Part shown: positions 54,579-63,140 of the stretch, one piece after another
Layout: each line of letters opens with the position of its first letter
Position numbering within the stretch: position 1 is the stretch's first letter
Assembly: GCA_016841955.1 (NCBI GenBank)
Contig: JAENYE010000002.1
Location: 251,344-315,343 of the forward strand
DNA length: 64,000 nt
Direction: 5' to 3'
From: Methanobacteriota archaeon
GTDB taxonomy: Archaea; Halobacteriota; Methanomicrobia; Methanomicrobiales; Methanoculleaceae
Program-made: the position numbers and the translations under genes
Notes under the pieces: model-generated
What the model was told of the DNA's origin: nothing
Seen by the model: the letters and a program-made list of their open reading frames with translations, nothing else
Database searches by the model: none

Positions 54579-56865
54579 TTCTTCTCGCCGCATCAAGGAG
54601 GATCTGCCGCTCTTTCCGCGCTACGGCCTCACGGATGCGGGGAACCGCATCGATGTTTGCGGAGACGCTGTTGATGCCGTGCCCGACGAGCCACGTAACC
54701 ATGTCGGGGTCGGAGCCGGCCTGACCGCAGATGGAGCACTCGACATCGTGCTCCCGGCAGGCGTTGATCGCGTAGTCGATCAGCCGGAGCACGGCAGGGT
54801 GCTTGGGCTGGTACATATCGGCGACGTGCTCGTTGTTCCGGTCGATGGCGAGCGTATACTGGATGAGGTCGTTCGTCCCGAACGAGGCGAACCGGATCCC
54901 GGCCCTGATGAAGTCCTCGATGAGGATGGCGCTGCTCGGGACCTCGATCATGACGCCGATGGTCGCGTTCTCCACGTCGACCCCCCATTCCTTCATCATC
55001 GCCCGGGCCTTGACGAACTCGTCGGGGTGGTTGACCATGGGAAACATCACGCCGAGGTTGCCGTAGCCCGCGGCCCAGAGCCTTTTAAACGCCTCCACCT
55101 GCAGGCGGAACTGTTCGGGGCTCCGGAGGTCCCGGCGGATGCCGCGCCAGCCGAGCATCGGGTTGTGCTCGATCGGCTCGTCTTCGCCGCCTTCCATGTT
55201 CCGGAACTCGTCGGTCGGGGCGTCCAGGGTCCGGACCCAGACGGGCCTGCCCGGGAACGCGTCGAGCACCGTCTTGATGCCGCCGTAGAGCTCGGCGATG
55301 AACTCTTCCTCCGCGCCGTGCTCGATGTACCAGCCGGGAGTCTTGGCGAGGCCGAGGATGAGGTGCTCGATCCGGAGAAGGCCGACACCGTCCGCTCCGG
55401 TGGCGGCGGCCCGCTTTGCGGCTTCGGGGAGGGAGACGTTCACTTTGACGAGCGTGCCGGTGATGACCGGGGCGGACGCTGCCGCCGCCGGTGCGGCTGC
55501 GGGTGCCGCCGCTGCCGGCGCCTCGACCGCTCCCTCGTAGATGATGCCCTTCTCACCGTCGACGGTGACGATCTGTCCGTCTTTGAGCAGTTTCGTCGCT
55601 TTCTTGGTCCCGACGACCGCGGGGGTCCCGAGTTCCCGGCTCACGATGGCTGCGTGGCAGGTCATGCCGCCTTCGTCGGTGACGATGGCGCTGACCCGCC
55701 GCATTGCCGGAACCATATCGGGGTTGGTCATTTTGGTGACCAGGATATCGCCCTTCTTGACGGCGCTCGTGTCCTTGACGTCCCGCACGATCACGACCCG
55801 GCCGCTCGCGACGCCGGGGGAAGCGCCCTGGCCTTCCACCAGCATCACGCCGAGCGCGCCTTTGGGCCGCTCTCCCGGTTCGGCTTCGCCGCGGGGGATC
55901 TCCGGGCGTTTGATCGTCGTTATGGGCCGGGACTGGAGGATGAAGACCTCGTCGCCTACGATCGCCCACTCGACGTCCTGCGGGACGCCGTAGTGGTCTT
56001 CGGCGATCTTGCCGAGCATGGCGAGACGCGCCACTTCCGCGTCGGAGAGGACCGGGGCGGTGCGCTGTTTCCCGGAGAGCTCGACGATCTTCGTCCCGTG
56101 CTCGCCCTCCGGCACGATCATGATCTCCTTCTCTGCGATCAGGCGGTCGACCACCCGCTCGGAGCGCAGGTCAAAGACGTAGTTATCCGGGGAAACGCTG
56201 CCCGAGACGACGGCTTCGCCGAGCCCCCAGGAGCCCTCGACGATCGTCAGGGGCTCGCCGGTGACTGGATGGGAGGTGAACATGACGCCGGACTTCTCCG
56301 ACCGGATGAGTTCCTGCACGACGACGGCGATGTTCACGCTCCGGTCGTCGAACCCCTGCTTTGCCCGGTAGTAGATGGCCCGCGCGCCATACAGCGAAGC
56401 CCAGCATCGCTGGACCGCATCAAGGAGGTCAACTTCCCCGAGAATATTGAGAAACGTCTCCTGCTGGCCGGCAAAACTGGCATCGGGCAGGTCTTCGGCG
56501 GTGGCGCTCGACCGGACGGCGACGACCGTCCCGTCAGCCCCCATCCGGGTGTATGCATCGGTGATCTCCTCTTTGATTTGATCGGGCATCTCGACGCTCA
56601 GGACGAGGTCCTGCGCATCCCTGGAGACCGATTCCAGCGCTCCGTTGTCATCGACGTCTAGGCGCTCCAGCCTGCGGAAGAGCGTATCTTCGATCCCGGC
56701 CTCTACAAGAAACCTTCGGAACGCCTGGGCGGTCACCACAAACGCCTTCGGCACGGGAAGGCCGATTGAAGTCATCTCCCCAAGAGAGGCCCCCTTTCCA
56801 CCTACGGAGATGATATCTTCCTTTTTTATTTCTTCGAGCCACAGAACGTTGGGCATTTCTTTCAT
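54571..56865 (-). CDS. ppsA: Phosphoenolpyruvate synthase
   Basis: Encodes 764 residues. It makes PEP from pyruvate, ATP and water, the entry to gluconeogenesis in methanogens. The N-terminal ATP-grasp domain contains VGGKGASLGEMT (near 19-30). The phosphohistidine is in GGMTCHAAIVSRELG (near 420). The PEP-binding barrel has SFGTNDLIQYTLAIDR (near 675) and CSICGQAGSDPDMV (near 725). A short Ala/Pro linker (near 450-470) joins the swivel and barrel domains. ATG at 56865 has GGTG upstream; 56880 is a weaker alternative. It heads the minus-strand operon. Confidence 0.96.
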   Translation of the reverse strand: MKEMPNVLWLEEIKKEDIISVGGKGASLGEMTSIGLPVPKAFVVTAQAFRRFLVEAGIEDTLFRRLERLDVDDNGALESVSRDAQDLVLSVEMPDQIKEEITDAYTRMGADGTVVAVRSSATAEDLPDASFAGQQETFLNILGEVDLLDAVQRCWASLYGARAIYYRAKQGFDDRSVNIAVVVQELIRSEKSGVMFTSHPVTGEPLTIVEGSWGLGEAVVSGSVSPDNYVFDLRSERVVDRLIAEKEIMIVPEGEHGTKIVELSGKQRTAPVLSDAEVARLAMLGKIAEDHYGVPQDVEWAIVGDEVFILQSRPITTIKRPEIPRGEAEPGERPKGALGVMLVEGQGASPGVASGRVVIVRDVKDTSAVKKGDILVTKMTNPDMVPAMRRVSAIVTDEGGMTCHAAIVSRELGTPAVVGTKKATKLLKDGQIVTVDGEKGIIYEGAVEAPAAAAPAAAPAAAASAPVITGTLVKVNVSLPEAAKRAAATGADGVGLLRIEHLILGLAKTPGWYIEHGAEEEFIAELYGGIKTVLDAFPGRPVWVRTLDAPTDEFRNMEGGEDEPIEHNPMLGWRGIRRDLRSPEQFRLQVEAFKRLWAAGYGNLGVMFPMVNHPDEFVKARAMMKEWGVDVENATIGVMIEVPSSAILIEDFIRAGIRFASFGTNDLIQYTLAIDRNNEHVADMYQPKHPAVLRLIDYAINACREHDVECSICGQAGSDPDMVTWLVGHGINSVSANIDAVPRIREAVARKERQILLDAARRNA

Positions 56866-56959
56866 GCTCGCACCACACATATACTTCTCACCATTACATA
56901 AAAGATTTCGGAGGAAAAAGCATCAATACATATGATGTTGAACTAGTATGGGTTGAACC
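56866..56959. promoter_or_regulatory. Divergent promoter region of ppsA and serA
   Basis: An AT-rich 94-base gap between two divergent genes. AATACATATGATG (about 56925-56937) is a possible TATA area for one direction and the complement of TTACATAAAAGA (about 56894-56905) for the other. Elements are only suggestive. Confidence 0.35.
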
Positions 56960-58543
56960 GTGAAATATAGAGTGCTGGTCAGCGACCCGCTGGCAGAGGA
57001 AGGGATTGACATCCTGAAAGAATTCTGCGACGTGGATGTCAATACCGGGCTGACCGAGGATCAGCTTGTCGCTATTATCGGAGACTACGATGCCCTGCTG
57101 GTGCGCTCGGGCACCGAGGTGACGGCGGGGGTCATCGACGCGGGAGCGAAACTCAAGTTCATCGGCCGTGCCGGCGCCGGGGTCGACAATATCGATACGG
57201 AGGCGGCGACGCGCAGGGGCATCGTCGTCGCGAACGCCCCGGAAGGAAATACCCTGGCGGCCACGGAGCACACGATGGCAATGATGCTCTCGCTCGCCCG
57301 CAATATTCCCCAGGCGACCGCATCGCTCAGGAAGGGCGAGTGGAAGCGCTCGAAGTTCATGGGTGTCGAACTCAACGACAAAGTCCTCGGCATCATGGGA
57401 TTCGGGCGTATCGGGCGCGAGGTGGCAAAGCGTGCACAGGCAATGCAGATGAAGTGCATCGCTTACGACCCCTTCATCACCAAGGAGCGTGCTGCAAGCC
57501 TCGGCGTGGAGATGGTGCCGCTCGACGAGCTCTTCCGGCGGGCGGACGTGATCACGGTCCATACGCCGCTGATCAAGGAGACCCGCCACGTGATCAATGA
57601 AAAGACGATCGCCACCATGAAGGACGGTGTCCGGATGATCAACTGCGCACGCGGCGGGATCATCGACGAGAAGGCTCTCGCGGACGGGGTTGCGAGCGGC
57701 AAGATCGCCGGTGCGGCGCTGGACGTCTTCGAGACGGAACCGCCGGCGGACTCCCCGCTCCTCGGGCTCGACAGGGTTATCGTCACCCCGCATCTCGGGG
57801 CGAGCACGGTCGAGGCGCAGAAGAACGTCGCCGTCTCGGTGGCGAACCAGTGCATCAGCGTTCTTTCGGGCGGTGCGGCGAAATACGTGGTGAACGCGCC
57901 GATGATCCCCGCGGAGCAGCAGGCGCTGGTCGAGCCCTACGCGATGCTTGCACAGAAGATGGGCAGCCTCCTCATCCAGCTCATCGAAGGAAGGCTCGAG
58001 TCGCTCGAGATCACCTACGGGGGCGAGGCCGCGGCGCTGCCGAACACGAAGTTCGTCACCCGCGTCATCTTAAAGGGCCTCCTCGACCCGATCCTGCAGG
58101 TGCCGATCAACATCGTGAACGCGGAGTTCGTGGCAAAAGAGCGCGGCATCCGGATGAGCGAGACGACGACGGAGGAAGCGCAGGGATTCCGGAACATCAT
58201 CAGCATCACCGCGAAGACCGACAAAATGACCGAGTCGGTGAGCGGCAGCGTCTCCGGCCCGAACCGCGCGCGGATCGTGAGCATCGGCGGATACATGACC
58301 GACCTGACCCCGACCGGCCACGTGGTCATCTCCCGCCACACCGACAAGCCGGGCGTCATCGGCAAGGCCGCGACGATCCTCGGCCGGGTGAACGTGAACA
58401 TCGCGGGGATGCAGGTGGGACGCCACAAGCCCGGCGAAGAGGCGCTGATGGTCCTGACGGTCGATTCCGCGGTGCCGGCCGATGCGATGGACGAGATCAA
58501 GAAGATCGACGGCATCCACACGGCGAAGCACGCCGAGATCTGA
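56960..58543 (+). CDS. serA: D-3-phosphoglycerate dehydrogenase
   Basis: Encodes 527 residues starting at GTG 56960, with MKYRVLVSDPLAEEGIDIL as in homologues. It oxidises 3-phosphoglycerate with NAD, the first step of serine synthesis. The NAD site is GIMGFGRIGREVAKRA (near 143-158) and the catalytic region is GAALDVFETEPP (near 250) with HLGAST after it. An intervening (ASB) domain and a C-terminal ACT domain (VVISRHTDKPGVIGKAATIL, near 455-474) indicate feedback control by serine. The nearby glyA is a metabolic partner. Confidence 0.96.
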   Translation: MKYRVLVSDPLAEEGIDILKEFCDVDVNTGLTEDQLVAIIGDYDALLVRSGTEVTAGVIDAGAKLKFIGRAGAGVDNIDTEAATRRGIVVANAPEGNTLAATEHTMAMMLSLARNIPQATASLRKGEWKRSKFMGVELNDKVLGIMGFGRIGREVAKRAQAMQMKCIAYDPFITKERAASLGVEMVPLDELFRRADVITVHTPLIKETRHVINEKTIATMKDGVRMINCARGGIIDEKALADGVASGKIAGAALDVFETEPPADSPLLGLDRVIVTPHLGASTVEAQKNVAVSVANQCISVLSGGAAKYVVNAPMIPAEQQALVEPYAMLAQKMGSLLIQLIEGRLESLEITYGGEAAALPNTKFVTRVILKGLLDPILQVPINIVNAEFVAKERGIRMSETTTEEAQGFRNIISITAKTDKMTESVSGSVSGPNRARIVSIGGYMTDLTPTGHVVISRHTDKPGVIGKAATILGRVNVNIAGMQVGRHKPGEEALMVLTVDSAVPADAMDEIKKIDGIHTAKHAEI

Positions 58544-58630
58544 TCGGCCGGATCACCACCCCCTTTTGCACCGCATGCCGGCCCCCGATGCGGCGGAGCC
58601 GGCACGGAGCGGTTTTTGGCGCGTGGCAAT

Positions 58631-58640
58631 AATTTTATAC
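58631..58640 (+). promoter_or_regulatory. TATA box for tRNA-Val
   Basis: AATTTTATAC lies 37-46 bases before the mature tRNA 5' end, an appropriate distance for an archaeal promoter with a short leader. Confidence 0.55.
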
Positions 58641-58676
58641 CCGGAGCACCAACCTTATTGATCGTCGGGCAGACAC

Positions 58677-58750
58677 GGGCTCGTGGTCTAGCTGGTTATG
58701 ACGTCGCCTTGACATGGCGGAGGTCCTGAGTTCGAATCTCAGCGAGCCCA
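58677..58750 (+). tRNA. tRNA-Val (GAC anticodon)
   Basis: A 74-base tRNA. The acceptor stem GGGCTCG pairs with CGAGCCC and the discriminator is A. The anticodon arm TCGCC-TTGACAT-GGCGG gives GAC (valine codons GUC/GUU). The T arm is CTGAG-TTCGAAT-CTCAG. No intron and no encoded CCA. It borders the less conserved region that runs to about 62.2 kb, but no second copy of its 3' end, such as an integrase would leave, was found. Confidence 0.95.
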
Positions 58751-59089
58751 TCATTGTTTTTGAAACGATTGATTTTCTAAAATTATCTTTGAGGAGAGAT
58801 ATCTCCAGTACAGGAGGCGAAATCTAGATAGTTCGTGCAGCCGCTGTACGGACGAATGCACTTTTCTGAGACGCTACGCCCGATAGATTCCTTCTTCACA
58901 GGCGGCCTATGCTCGCCGTTTGGACGTGTTTTCCCACAGTTTCCATACATCCACGCCGTATCCGTTGCCCGGGGCCGGAGGAGCGGACGCCCGGACTTCG
59001 GGTGATAAGACCGGCGGATCGGGGTACGCTCCGGCTCGCGCACAGACGAGACCGGAGCCGGCACGCGACTCCGGATGGCCGCTCTTCCC
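58751..59089. other. Gene-poor stretch after tRNA-Val
   Basis: An open frame on the minus strand (58783-59064, 93 codons) is rich in Arg, Pro, Gly and Ser and matches nothing I recognise; it is probably not a gene. No clear promoter, repeat or attachment site was found. The stretch could be decayed DNA of an inserted element. Confidence 0.4.
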
Positions 59090-59392
59090 TCATCCTCCGC
59101 CGAGCACCTTCACCAGCACCCCGCCCACGACCCCACCGGCCCCGGCGCTGATCGTCGAAACTCTTCGTTCCTCCCCGGCCTTCTCCGCGCGCCAGCCCTC
59201 CAGCGCCCGGATCCGGGTCTCAAAATCCTCGCTCGAAGACCTTCGGTCTTCTCCCGCTCCCGCCCTGCGGCCGGTCGCGTCCCACTCCTCCATCTGCCGG
59301 AGCGCCCGGCAGATCCATTTTACGTCCCGGTTCGTCTCGTAGACGAGCTCCCGGTTATCGCGCATCATCACGCATTTATCGCGCATCAGCAC
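59090..59392 (-). CDS. Small hypothetical protein with an in-frame hairpin insertion
   Basis: Encodes 100 residues. The N-terminal half is charged and helical (MMRDNRELVYETNRDVKWI, CRALRQMEEWDA). IRALEGWRAEKAGEERRV (about 61-78) follows, then a small-residue hydrophobic C terminus (AGAGGVVGGVLVKVLGGG) that may enter a membrane. The layout resembles small proteins of archaeal and bacterial viruses or elements, but no family is named. Residues 41-56 (TGRRAGAGEDRRSSSE) coincide with the palindrome GAAGACC-TTC-GGTCTTC (59235-59251), which looks like an insertion between two natural halves. An ATG at 59386 region offers alternative starts. Confidence 0.55.
   Translation of the reverse strand: MLMRDKCVMMRDNRELVYETNRDVKWICRALRQMEEWDATGRRAGAGEDRRSSSEDFETRIRALEGWRAEKAGEERRVSTISAGAGGVVGGVLVKVLGGG
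59235..59251. repeat. GAAGACC hairpin inside the small hypothetical gene
   Basis: A perfect 7-bp stem GAAGACC/GGTCTTC with a 3-base loop (TTC here, GAA on the coding strand). It is the same module as at 44998-45014 in the intergenic element near 45 kb. Confidence 0.7.
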
Positions 59393-59398
59393 GCCTGT

Positions 59399-60784
59399 TC
59401 ACAGCAACTTCTCCAGCGCCCCGGGTGGAGCGAGAAGATAGTGGGTGTCACGCCGTGATCGGCCTCTCCTTTCAACGATGTGCTTCCTGACAAGATCGTT
59501 TAGATCGTTCAATGCGGTCCTTGCAGCAACGGCGTTGAGCTCCTGGTACTGATTGTTGGTAATTGTGCCATGAACTCGCAGGAAGGCAATGGCAGCAATC
59601 TGCCGCTCATTCAGTCCGAGTTTCTGCAGATACTCTCGGGTAAAGGGATCTTTGCGCATAGTGAGTGTGAATCCAAGCGGTGTGCTGGCGATCTCTGGCA
59701 ACGGCAGGCTCACCGCACTGAGGACGTTGATCATCCGCTCGATCCCTGAACCGTAGCGTTCGACAAGTCCGGCACGATAGAAGATCTCGGCGATCTTCGG
59801 GTTGCGGTGATAGGTGTAGTGCTCCTTCAGGATCGTCTCGAGGGTGATGCCTTCGGGGAGGTGGCCGGGGTTGTGGAAGCGAATATGGTCATCGAAGATC
59901 CTGACCTGTGTCTGGACCGTGTTGTTGAAGTAGTCGCGGTGGATGAGTGCATTCAGCAGGGCCTCGCGGATAGCCGGGAGGGGGTATTCCCAGACTTCCT
60001 TCCTCTGGAAGGATTCCTGCATCGCCTCCTCGGATATGTCGTAAATAACGCCGATATAATTCTTGATAATCCGCTCGGCCTCGTCGTACTGAGAAAAGAG
60101 GTTCCCCCTGATCTCGTGATCGCCTATAATGATGTCCGCTCGCCTAAACCTCCCGATCCTGAGTATACTGTTTGGGAAGTACTCCTGCGGGTCCCTGCCG
60201 AAGAGGATGATAGCCCCGTTCTTGATCCGCCCGTCCCTGATGAGATCAAGGCGCCGGAGGATGCTATCAATCGGCTCGGCGGGATCGATAGTGGTGAGAC
60301 GGCCTGCTGCCTTTGCAAGGGTAAGGAAACGCCTGACAGTCTCCTCGTCGATCAGGTCGGATGTGTATGGTCCGGTGGTACCGTCCCATTCGATGCTCTG
60401 CTGGAAGTACTCCCGGAGTTCATCGGGGAACATCTCGCGGGTAGTGTCACCAACGCGGGTGTAATATCGTCCATCATAGGCGACCGGGACGCGGCCCTGC
60501 TCAACGGCAACGGTAAGCACGTGCTTCCCGTCGATCTTATGAATCTCAATGATCGGGTGGATGCTGAGCCTGGCGGTTATGCTGTCTGCAAGGACCTTGA
60601 TTGTGTTGTTCCTGAGATCGATGCCGGTAACGGCATGGTCCCTATCTCTGACACCGAGAATGACTGTACCACCGGCGGTATTGGCGAAGGCGGAAAGGAG
60701 TTTGTAGAGATTGCTGCTTACCTCCTCCTTGAAGTCGATCCGCCGCCCTTCAAAGCGGGCAAGGAGCGCTTGGAGCTCATCCAT
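59399..60784 (-). CDS. AlbA/Schlafen-type ATP-binding regulator
   Basis: Encodes 461 residues from the ATG at 60784 (MDELQALLARFEGRRIDFK); 60799 is an alternative. The N-terminal AlbA_2/Schlafen-like DNA-binding domain has RIDFKEEVSSNLYKLLSAFANT and GGTVILGVRDRDHAVTG (residues 15-55). A C-terminal ATPase-like part contains REALLNALIHRDYFNN (near 280) and GLVERYGSGIERMI (near 345). A winged-helix end (LNERQIAAIAFLRVHG, near 408) follows. Such proteins are putative ATP-dependent transcription regulators, frequent in accessory DNA. The region is less GC-biased than neighbours by eye, consistent with transfer. Confidence 0.88.
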   Translation of the reverse strand: MDELQALLARFEGRRIDFKEEVSSNLYKLLSAFANTAGGTVILGVRDRDHAVTGIDLRNNTIKVLADSITARLSIHPIIEIHKIDGKHVLTVAVEQGRVPVAYDGRYYTRVGDTTREMFPDELREYFQQSIEWDGTTGPYTSDLIDEETVRRFLTLAKAAGRLTTIDPAEPIDSILRRLDLIRDGRIKNGAIILFGRDPQEYFPNSILRIGRFRRADIIIGDHEIRGNLFSQYDEAERIIKNYIGVIYDISEEAMQESFQRKEVWEYPLPAIREALLNALIHRDYFNNTVQTQVRIFDDHIRFHNPGHLPEGITLETILKEHYTYHRNPKIAEIFYRAGLVERYGSGIERMINVLSAVSLPLPEIASTPLGFTLTMRKDPFTREYLQKLGLNERQIAAIAFLRVHGTITNNQYQELNAVAARTALNDLNDLVRKHIVERRGRSRRDTHYLLAPPGALEKLL

Positions 60785-61655
60785 GAGACTTGCCCTCACA
60801 CCATGCCGAATGGGAGGGTCTTATCTCGACGCGATCCTGGATTGGCCGGCAGAAACTGGTACCCTTGAAGCGTGTATCCGCTCTAATCCCTTCAATTCTA
60901 ATCACAATTCTGATCATATCGCCTCTCGTGATTTGAGTGGTTGTCATTTTTATTGGTTTAAGCGATAGGGAGCGATGCCGGGAACGCCGACCTCAACGTA
61001 GCGTTGAACACCGTCCCCCGGATTGCCACTGGATACCACCCGTCCGCTTCCATCATCGTTATGCAGTCTTACCCACTATCTCCTAATAACCAAAGCCGCC
61101 GGGAGCCCCTGGCGGCATGTCATCTACTGTTCTGTACTAATTACGGTGGGGGAATGCTCATATCTCTTCTGTTCCGGCCCCGGATACCCGGGGTCGTTCA
61201 CCGGCGGCTAATGGCACCAGGCCACCCCGTGCGGGATCGGCGGACCGATCGGGAGGTGGCAAAGAGCCGGGTGCTCGGCGTGTTGCGGCAGCGAGCTGGC
61301 CGTGGAGAGATGGGGCTGTCTAACTCAGAGGGCAGGTATCGGGTAAGTCCGACTGATGCAGCAACTCCAGGAGGAAGAACCACAATTCAGCCTTGAGGGG
61401 AAAAGGAAGGAAAAGCAGGTAAACCACTTGACTGGAGTGTGAGTGCCGCATCTCTGTCACATTCTCCGGTCCGGGATGTGCGCAGATTGCGAGATCATCA
61501 TCTCATGACACTCCTTCGGTCACCCATGCCCACGATTGCCCCTCACCCCCCCCACCGAGCACCTTCATCAGCACCGCCACCACCCCAGGAGAACCCCAAG
61601 GCAGCCATCACCCCCGGGAAGCAGCCTCTTACCCCATGGAGATCCATAGTCGTCT
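60785..61655. other. Gene-free stretch with possible remnants
   Basis: About 870 bases without a convincing gene. The plus-strand frame 61004-61396 shows no recognisable domain. A minus-strand fragment at 61503-61583 reads VVAVLMKVLGGG, nearly the same as the C terminus of the small protein at 59090-59392 (VVGGVLVKVLGGG), without an intact upstream frame. This looks like the decayed end of a paralogous gene. The rest shows nothing definable. Confidence 0.45.
61503..61583 (-). pseudogene. Possible C-terminal remnant of a paralogue of the 59.1-kb small gene
   Basis: Read on the minus strand this fragment gives VVAVLMKVLGGGG and a 14-residue tail before a stop. The intact gene ends GGVVGGVLVKVLGGG. 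The DNA also matches (CACCGAGCACCTTCATCAGCACC versus the 59.1-kb copy, in parts). The match is short and low-complexity, so it is only suggestive. Confidence 0.3.
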
Positions 61656-61886
61656 ATGGTTACAACTATCCAGCTCCAGCCGGAGACCAGGGCCCGCCTG
61701 GATGCCGTGAAGGTGCACCCGCGGGAGACCTACGACGAAGCGCTGAACCGCCTCCTGGATATGGCATACGACCCGGAACCGCTCTCCGAGGAGACGCTGC
61801 AGAAGATCGAAGAGGGCATCGCCGACATCCGGGCAGGGCGGTGCCGGCCGTTTGATGAGGTCGTCCGGGAACAGGGCCTCGAATGA
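61656..61886 (+). CDS. Antitoxin of a RelE-type module (DUF7557-like)
   Basis: Encodes 76 residues. MVTTIQLQPETRARLDAVKV followed by RETYDEALNRLLDMA is a ribbon-helix-helix-like beginning used by small archaeal antitoxins to bind their own promoter. The acidic C-terminal part (about 45-76) would wrap the toxin. Its stop overlaps the toxin start by 4 bases, a typical toxin-antitoxin layout. Confidence 0.85.
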   Translation: MVTTIQLQPETRARLDAVKVHPRETYDEALNRLLDMAYDPEPLSEETLQKIEEGIADIRAGRCRPFDEVVREQGLE

Positions 61887-62149
61887 CCTGGCGGCTCGTC
61901 ATCGCCCCCGGCGCGGAACACGATTTTGCGAACCTCGACAGGGCCGACAAACAGTGGATCAAAGATGAACTCTACGCACTTGCCGACGAGCCACGAAAGC
62001 ACCTCAAGAAACTGAAAGGGAACCGGGATCTCCCGCTCTACTCCCTCCGGGTGGGGCGGTACCGCGTGATTCTCATCATCGAGGACGACGTGCTGGTGAT
62101 CTTCGTGATCGAGATCGGCAACCGGAGCAGCGTCTATCGGAATTACTGA
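61883..62149 (+). CDS. RelE/ParE-family toxin
   Basis: Encodes 88 residues. WRLVIAPGAEHDFANLDRADK at the N terminus and LYSLRVGRYRVILIIEDD (near 54-71) with a final VIEIGNRSSVYRNY are the RelE-type pattern. Basic residues in HLKKLKGNRD (near 39-48) are where RelE enzymes contact mRNA on the ribosome. It likely cleaves translated mRNA unless neutralised by the upstream antitoxin. The ending GNRSSVYRNY is complete, so the toxin appears intact. Confidence 0.88.
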   Translation: MTWRLVIAPGAEHDFANLDRADKQWIKDELYALADEPRKHLKKLKGNRDLPLYSLRVGRYRVILIIEDDVLVIFVIEIGNRSSVYRNY

Positions 62150-62215
62150 GCCATCCCGGCCACGTCCCGCAGCCATACAGCAAGCCTTAACCCCCAAACC
62201 CCCAAACGAAGGTTG

Positions 62216-62641
62216 ATGCCCCAAACAGGCAGGCTCCCCGACAGCATGGCCCCGTGCGGCGTCTACTGCGGAGCGTGCCCTTCGTTCGGGAAAGGGTGCC
62301 GGGGGTGCGGCTCGGAGAACCGCAAGCAGCGGCGCACCAGCAAGTGGAACTGCAAGATCCGCCGGTGCTGTTTCGAGGAGAAGGGCCTTGCACTCTGCTC
62401 GCAGTGCACGGAATTCCCCTGCAAACTGACCGACAAACTCCAGGGCTCCTACCCTGACAATGAGCGCTTCCGGTACCGCCACGAGATCTACAGAAATCTT
62501 CTGGAAATACAGAGACAGGGCCTCGATGCGTGGCTGCTTCGAGAGGAAGAGAAGTGGCGCTGTCCGATGTGCGGGAAAACGATCGTCTTCTACCATTACC
62601 GGTGCCCGGCATGCGGGTATGAGCCGGACAGGAAAGAGTGA
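62216..62641 (+). CDS. Cysteine-rich DUF3795-like protein
   Basis: Encodes 141 residues. It has many paired cysteines: APCGVYCGACPSFGKGCRGCG (split near 12-32), CKIRRCC (near 45-51), LCSQCTEFPC (near 60-69), and a C-terminal zinc ribbon CPMCGKTIVFYHYRCPACG (near 116-134). DUF3795 proteins likely bind metal or Fe-S; the function is not known. ATG at 62216 is preferred to the TTG at 62213. It stands alone. Confidence 0.85.
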   Translation: MPQTGRLPDSMAPCGVYCGACPSFGKGCRGCGSENRKQRRTSKWNCKIRRCCFEEKGLALCSQCTEFPCKLTDKLQGSYPDNERFRYRHEIYRNLLEIQRQGLDAWLLREEEKWRCPMCGKTIVFYHYRCPACGYEPDRKE

Positions 62642-62760
62642 AGGCAGCAGGTTCCGGGAGAGCGGCCGCGGAACTGCCGTCTCTTTCGGCTTGAGTGAAC
62701 CATTCAGAACCGTCCAAGCGATACAAACATGCATATGCGAGTGCGGTTATAGAAACGATC

Positions 62761-63126
62761 ATGCCGACAGTCGTGCACGTCGATATCCCGGCGGAGGAAC
62801 CCGACCGGGCCAGAGCGTTCTACGAGGCGCTCTTTCACTGGAAGTTCGAGGCACCCCCGGGTTACGCCGATTACTTCCTGTCTGAGGCGGCGGATGAACA
62901 GGGAAAGCCGGGTGTGGGACTCGGCCTCGGGAAGCGGGGAGCCCCGGACCAGAAGATCACGGTGTACTTCGATGTCGATTCGATCGCCGACTGCCTGCCC
63001 CTCGTAGAGCAGCTGGGCGGAAAGGTCGTGATGCCGCGTATGCCGGTCCCCGGCTACGGGGCGCTCGCGGTCTGCACGGATACCGAGAACAACACCTTCG
63101 GCCTCTGGGAGACGCACACCGATTGA
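62761..63126 (+). CDS. VOC-superfamily (glyoxalase-like) protein
   Basis: Encodes 121 residues. MPTVVHVDIPAEEPDRARAFYEALFHWKFE and VYFDVDSIADCLPLVEQLGGKV are the two beta-alpha-beta-beta-beta halves of the VOC fold, and the protein ends ENNTFGLWETH. His and Glu metal-ligand candidates are near residues 6 and 117. The start at 62761 is chosen because upstream in-frame codons (to 62695) have no homologous content. The substrate is unknown. Confidence 0.88.
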   Translation: MPTVVHVDIPAEEPDRARAFYEALFHWKFEAPPGYADYFLSEAADEQGKPGVGLGLGKRGAPDQKITVYFDVDSIADCLPLVEQLGGKVVMPRMPVPGYGALAVCTDTENNTFGLWETHTD

Positions 63127-63140
63127 GGGAGGAATCCTGC

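Noticed and set aside
54511-56661. A 716-codon plus-strand frame opposite ppsA
   Set aside because: ppsA on the minus strand is complete and motif-rich. The opposing frame is an artefact of third-position GC bias.
59399-59420. Integration site duplicated from tRNA-Val
   Set aside because: I looked for a second copy of the tRNA 3' end downstream to the window end and found none.
61004-61396. A 130-codon plus-strand frame; its beginning (NADLNVALNT) faintly recalls the end of TnpB-type proteins
   Set aside because: The match is a few residues, lacks the cysteine ribbon and catalytic residues, and the rest shows nothing recognisable. I could not support a transposon remnant.
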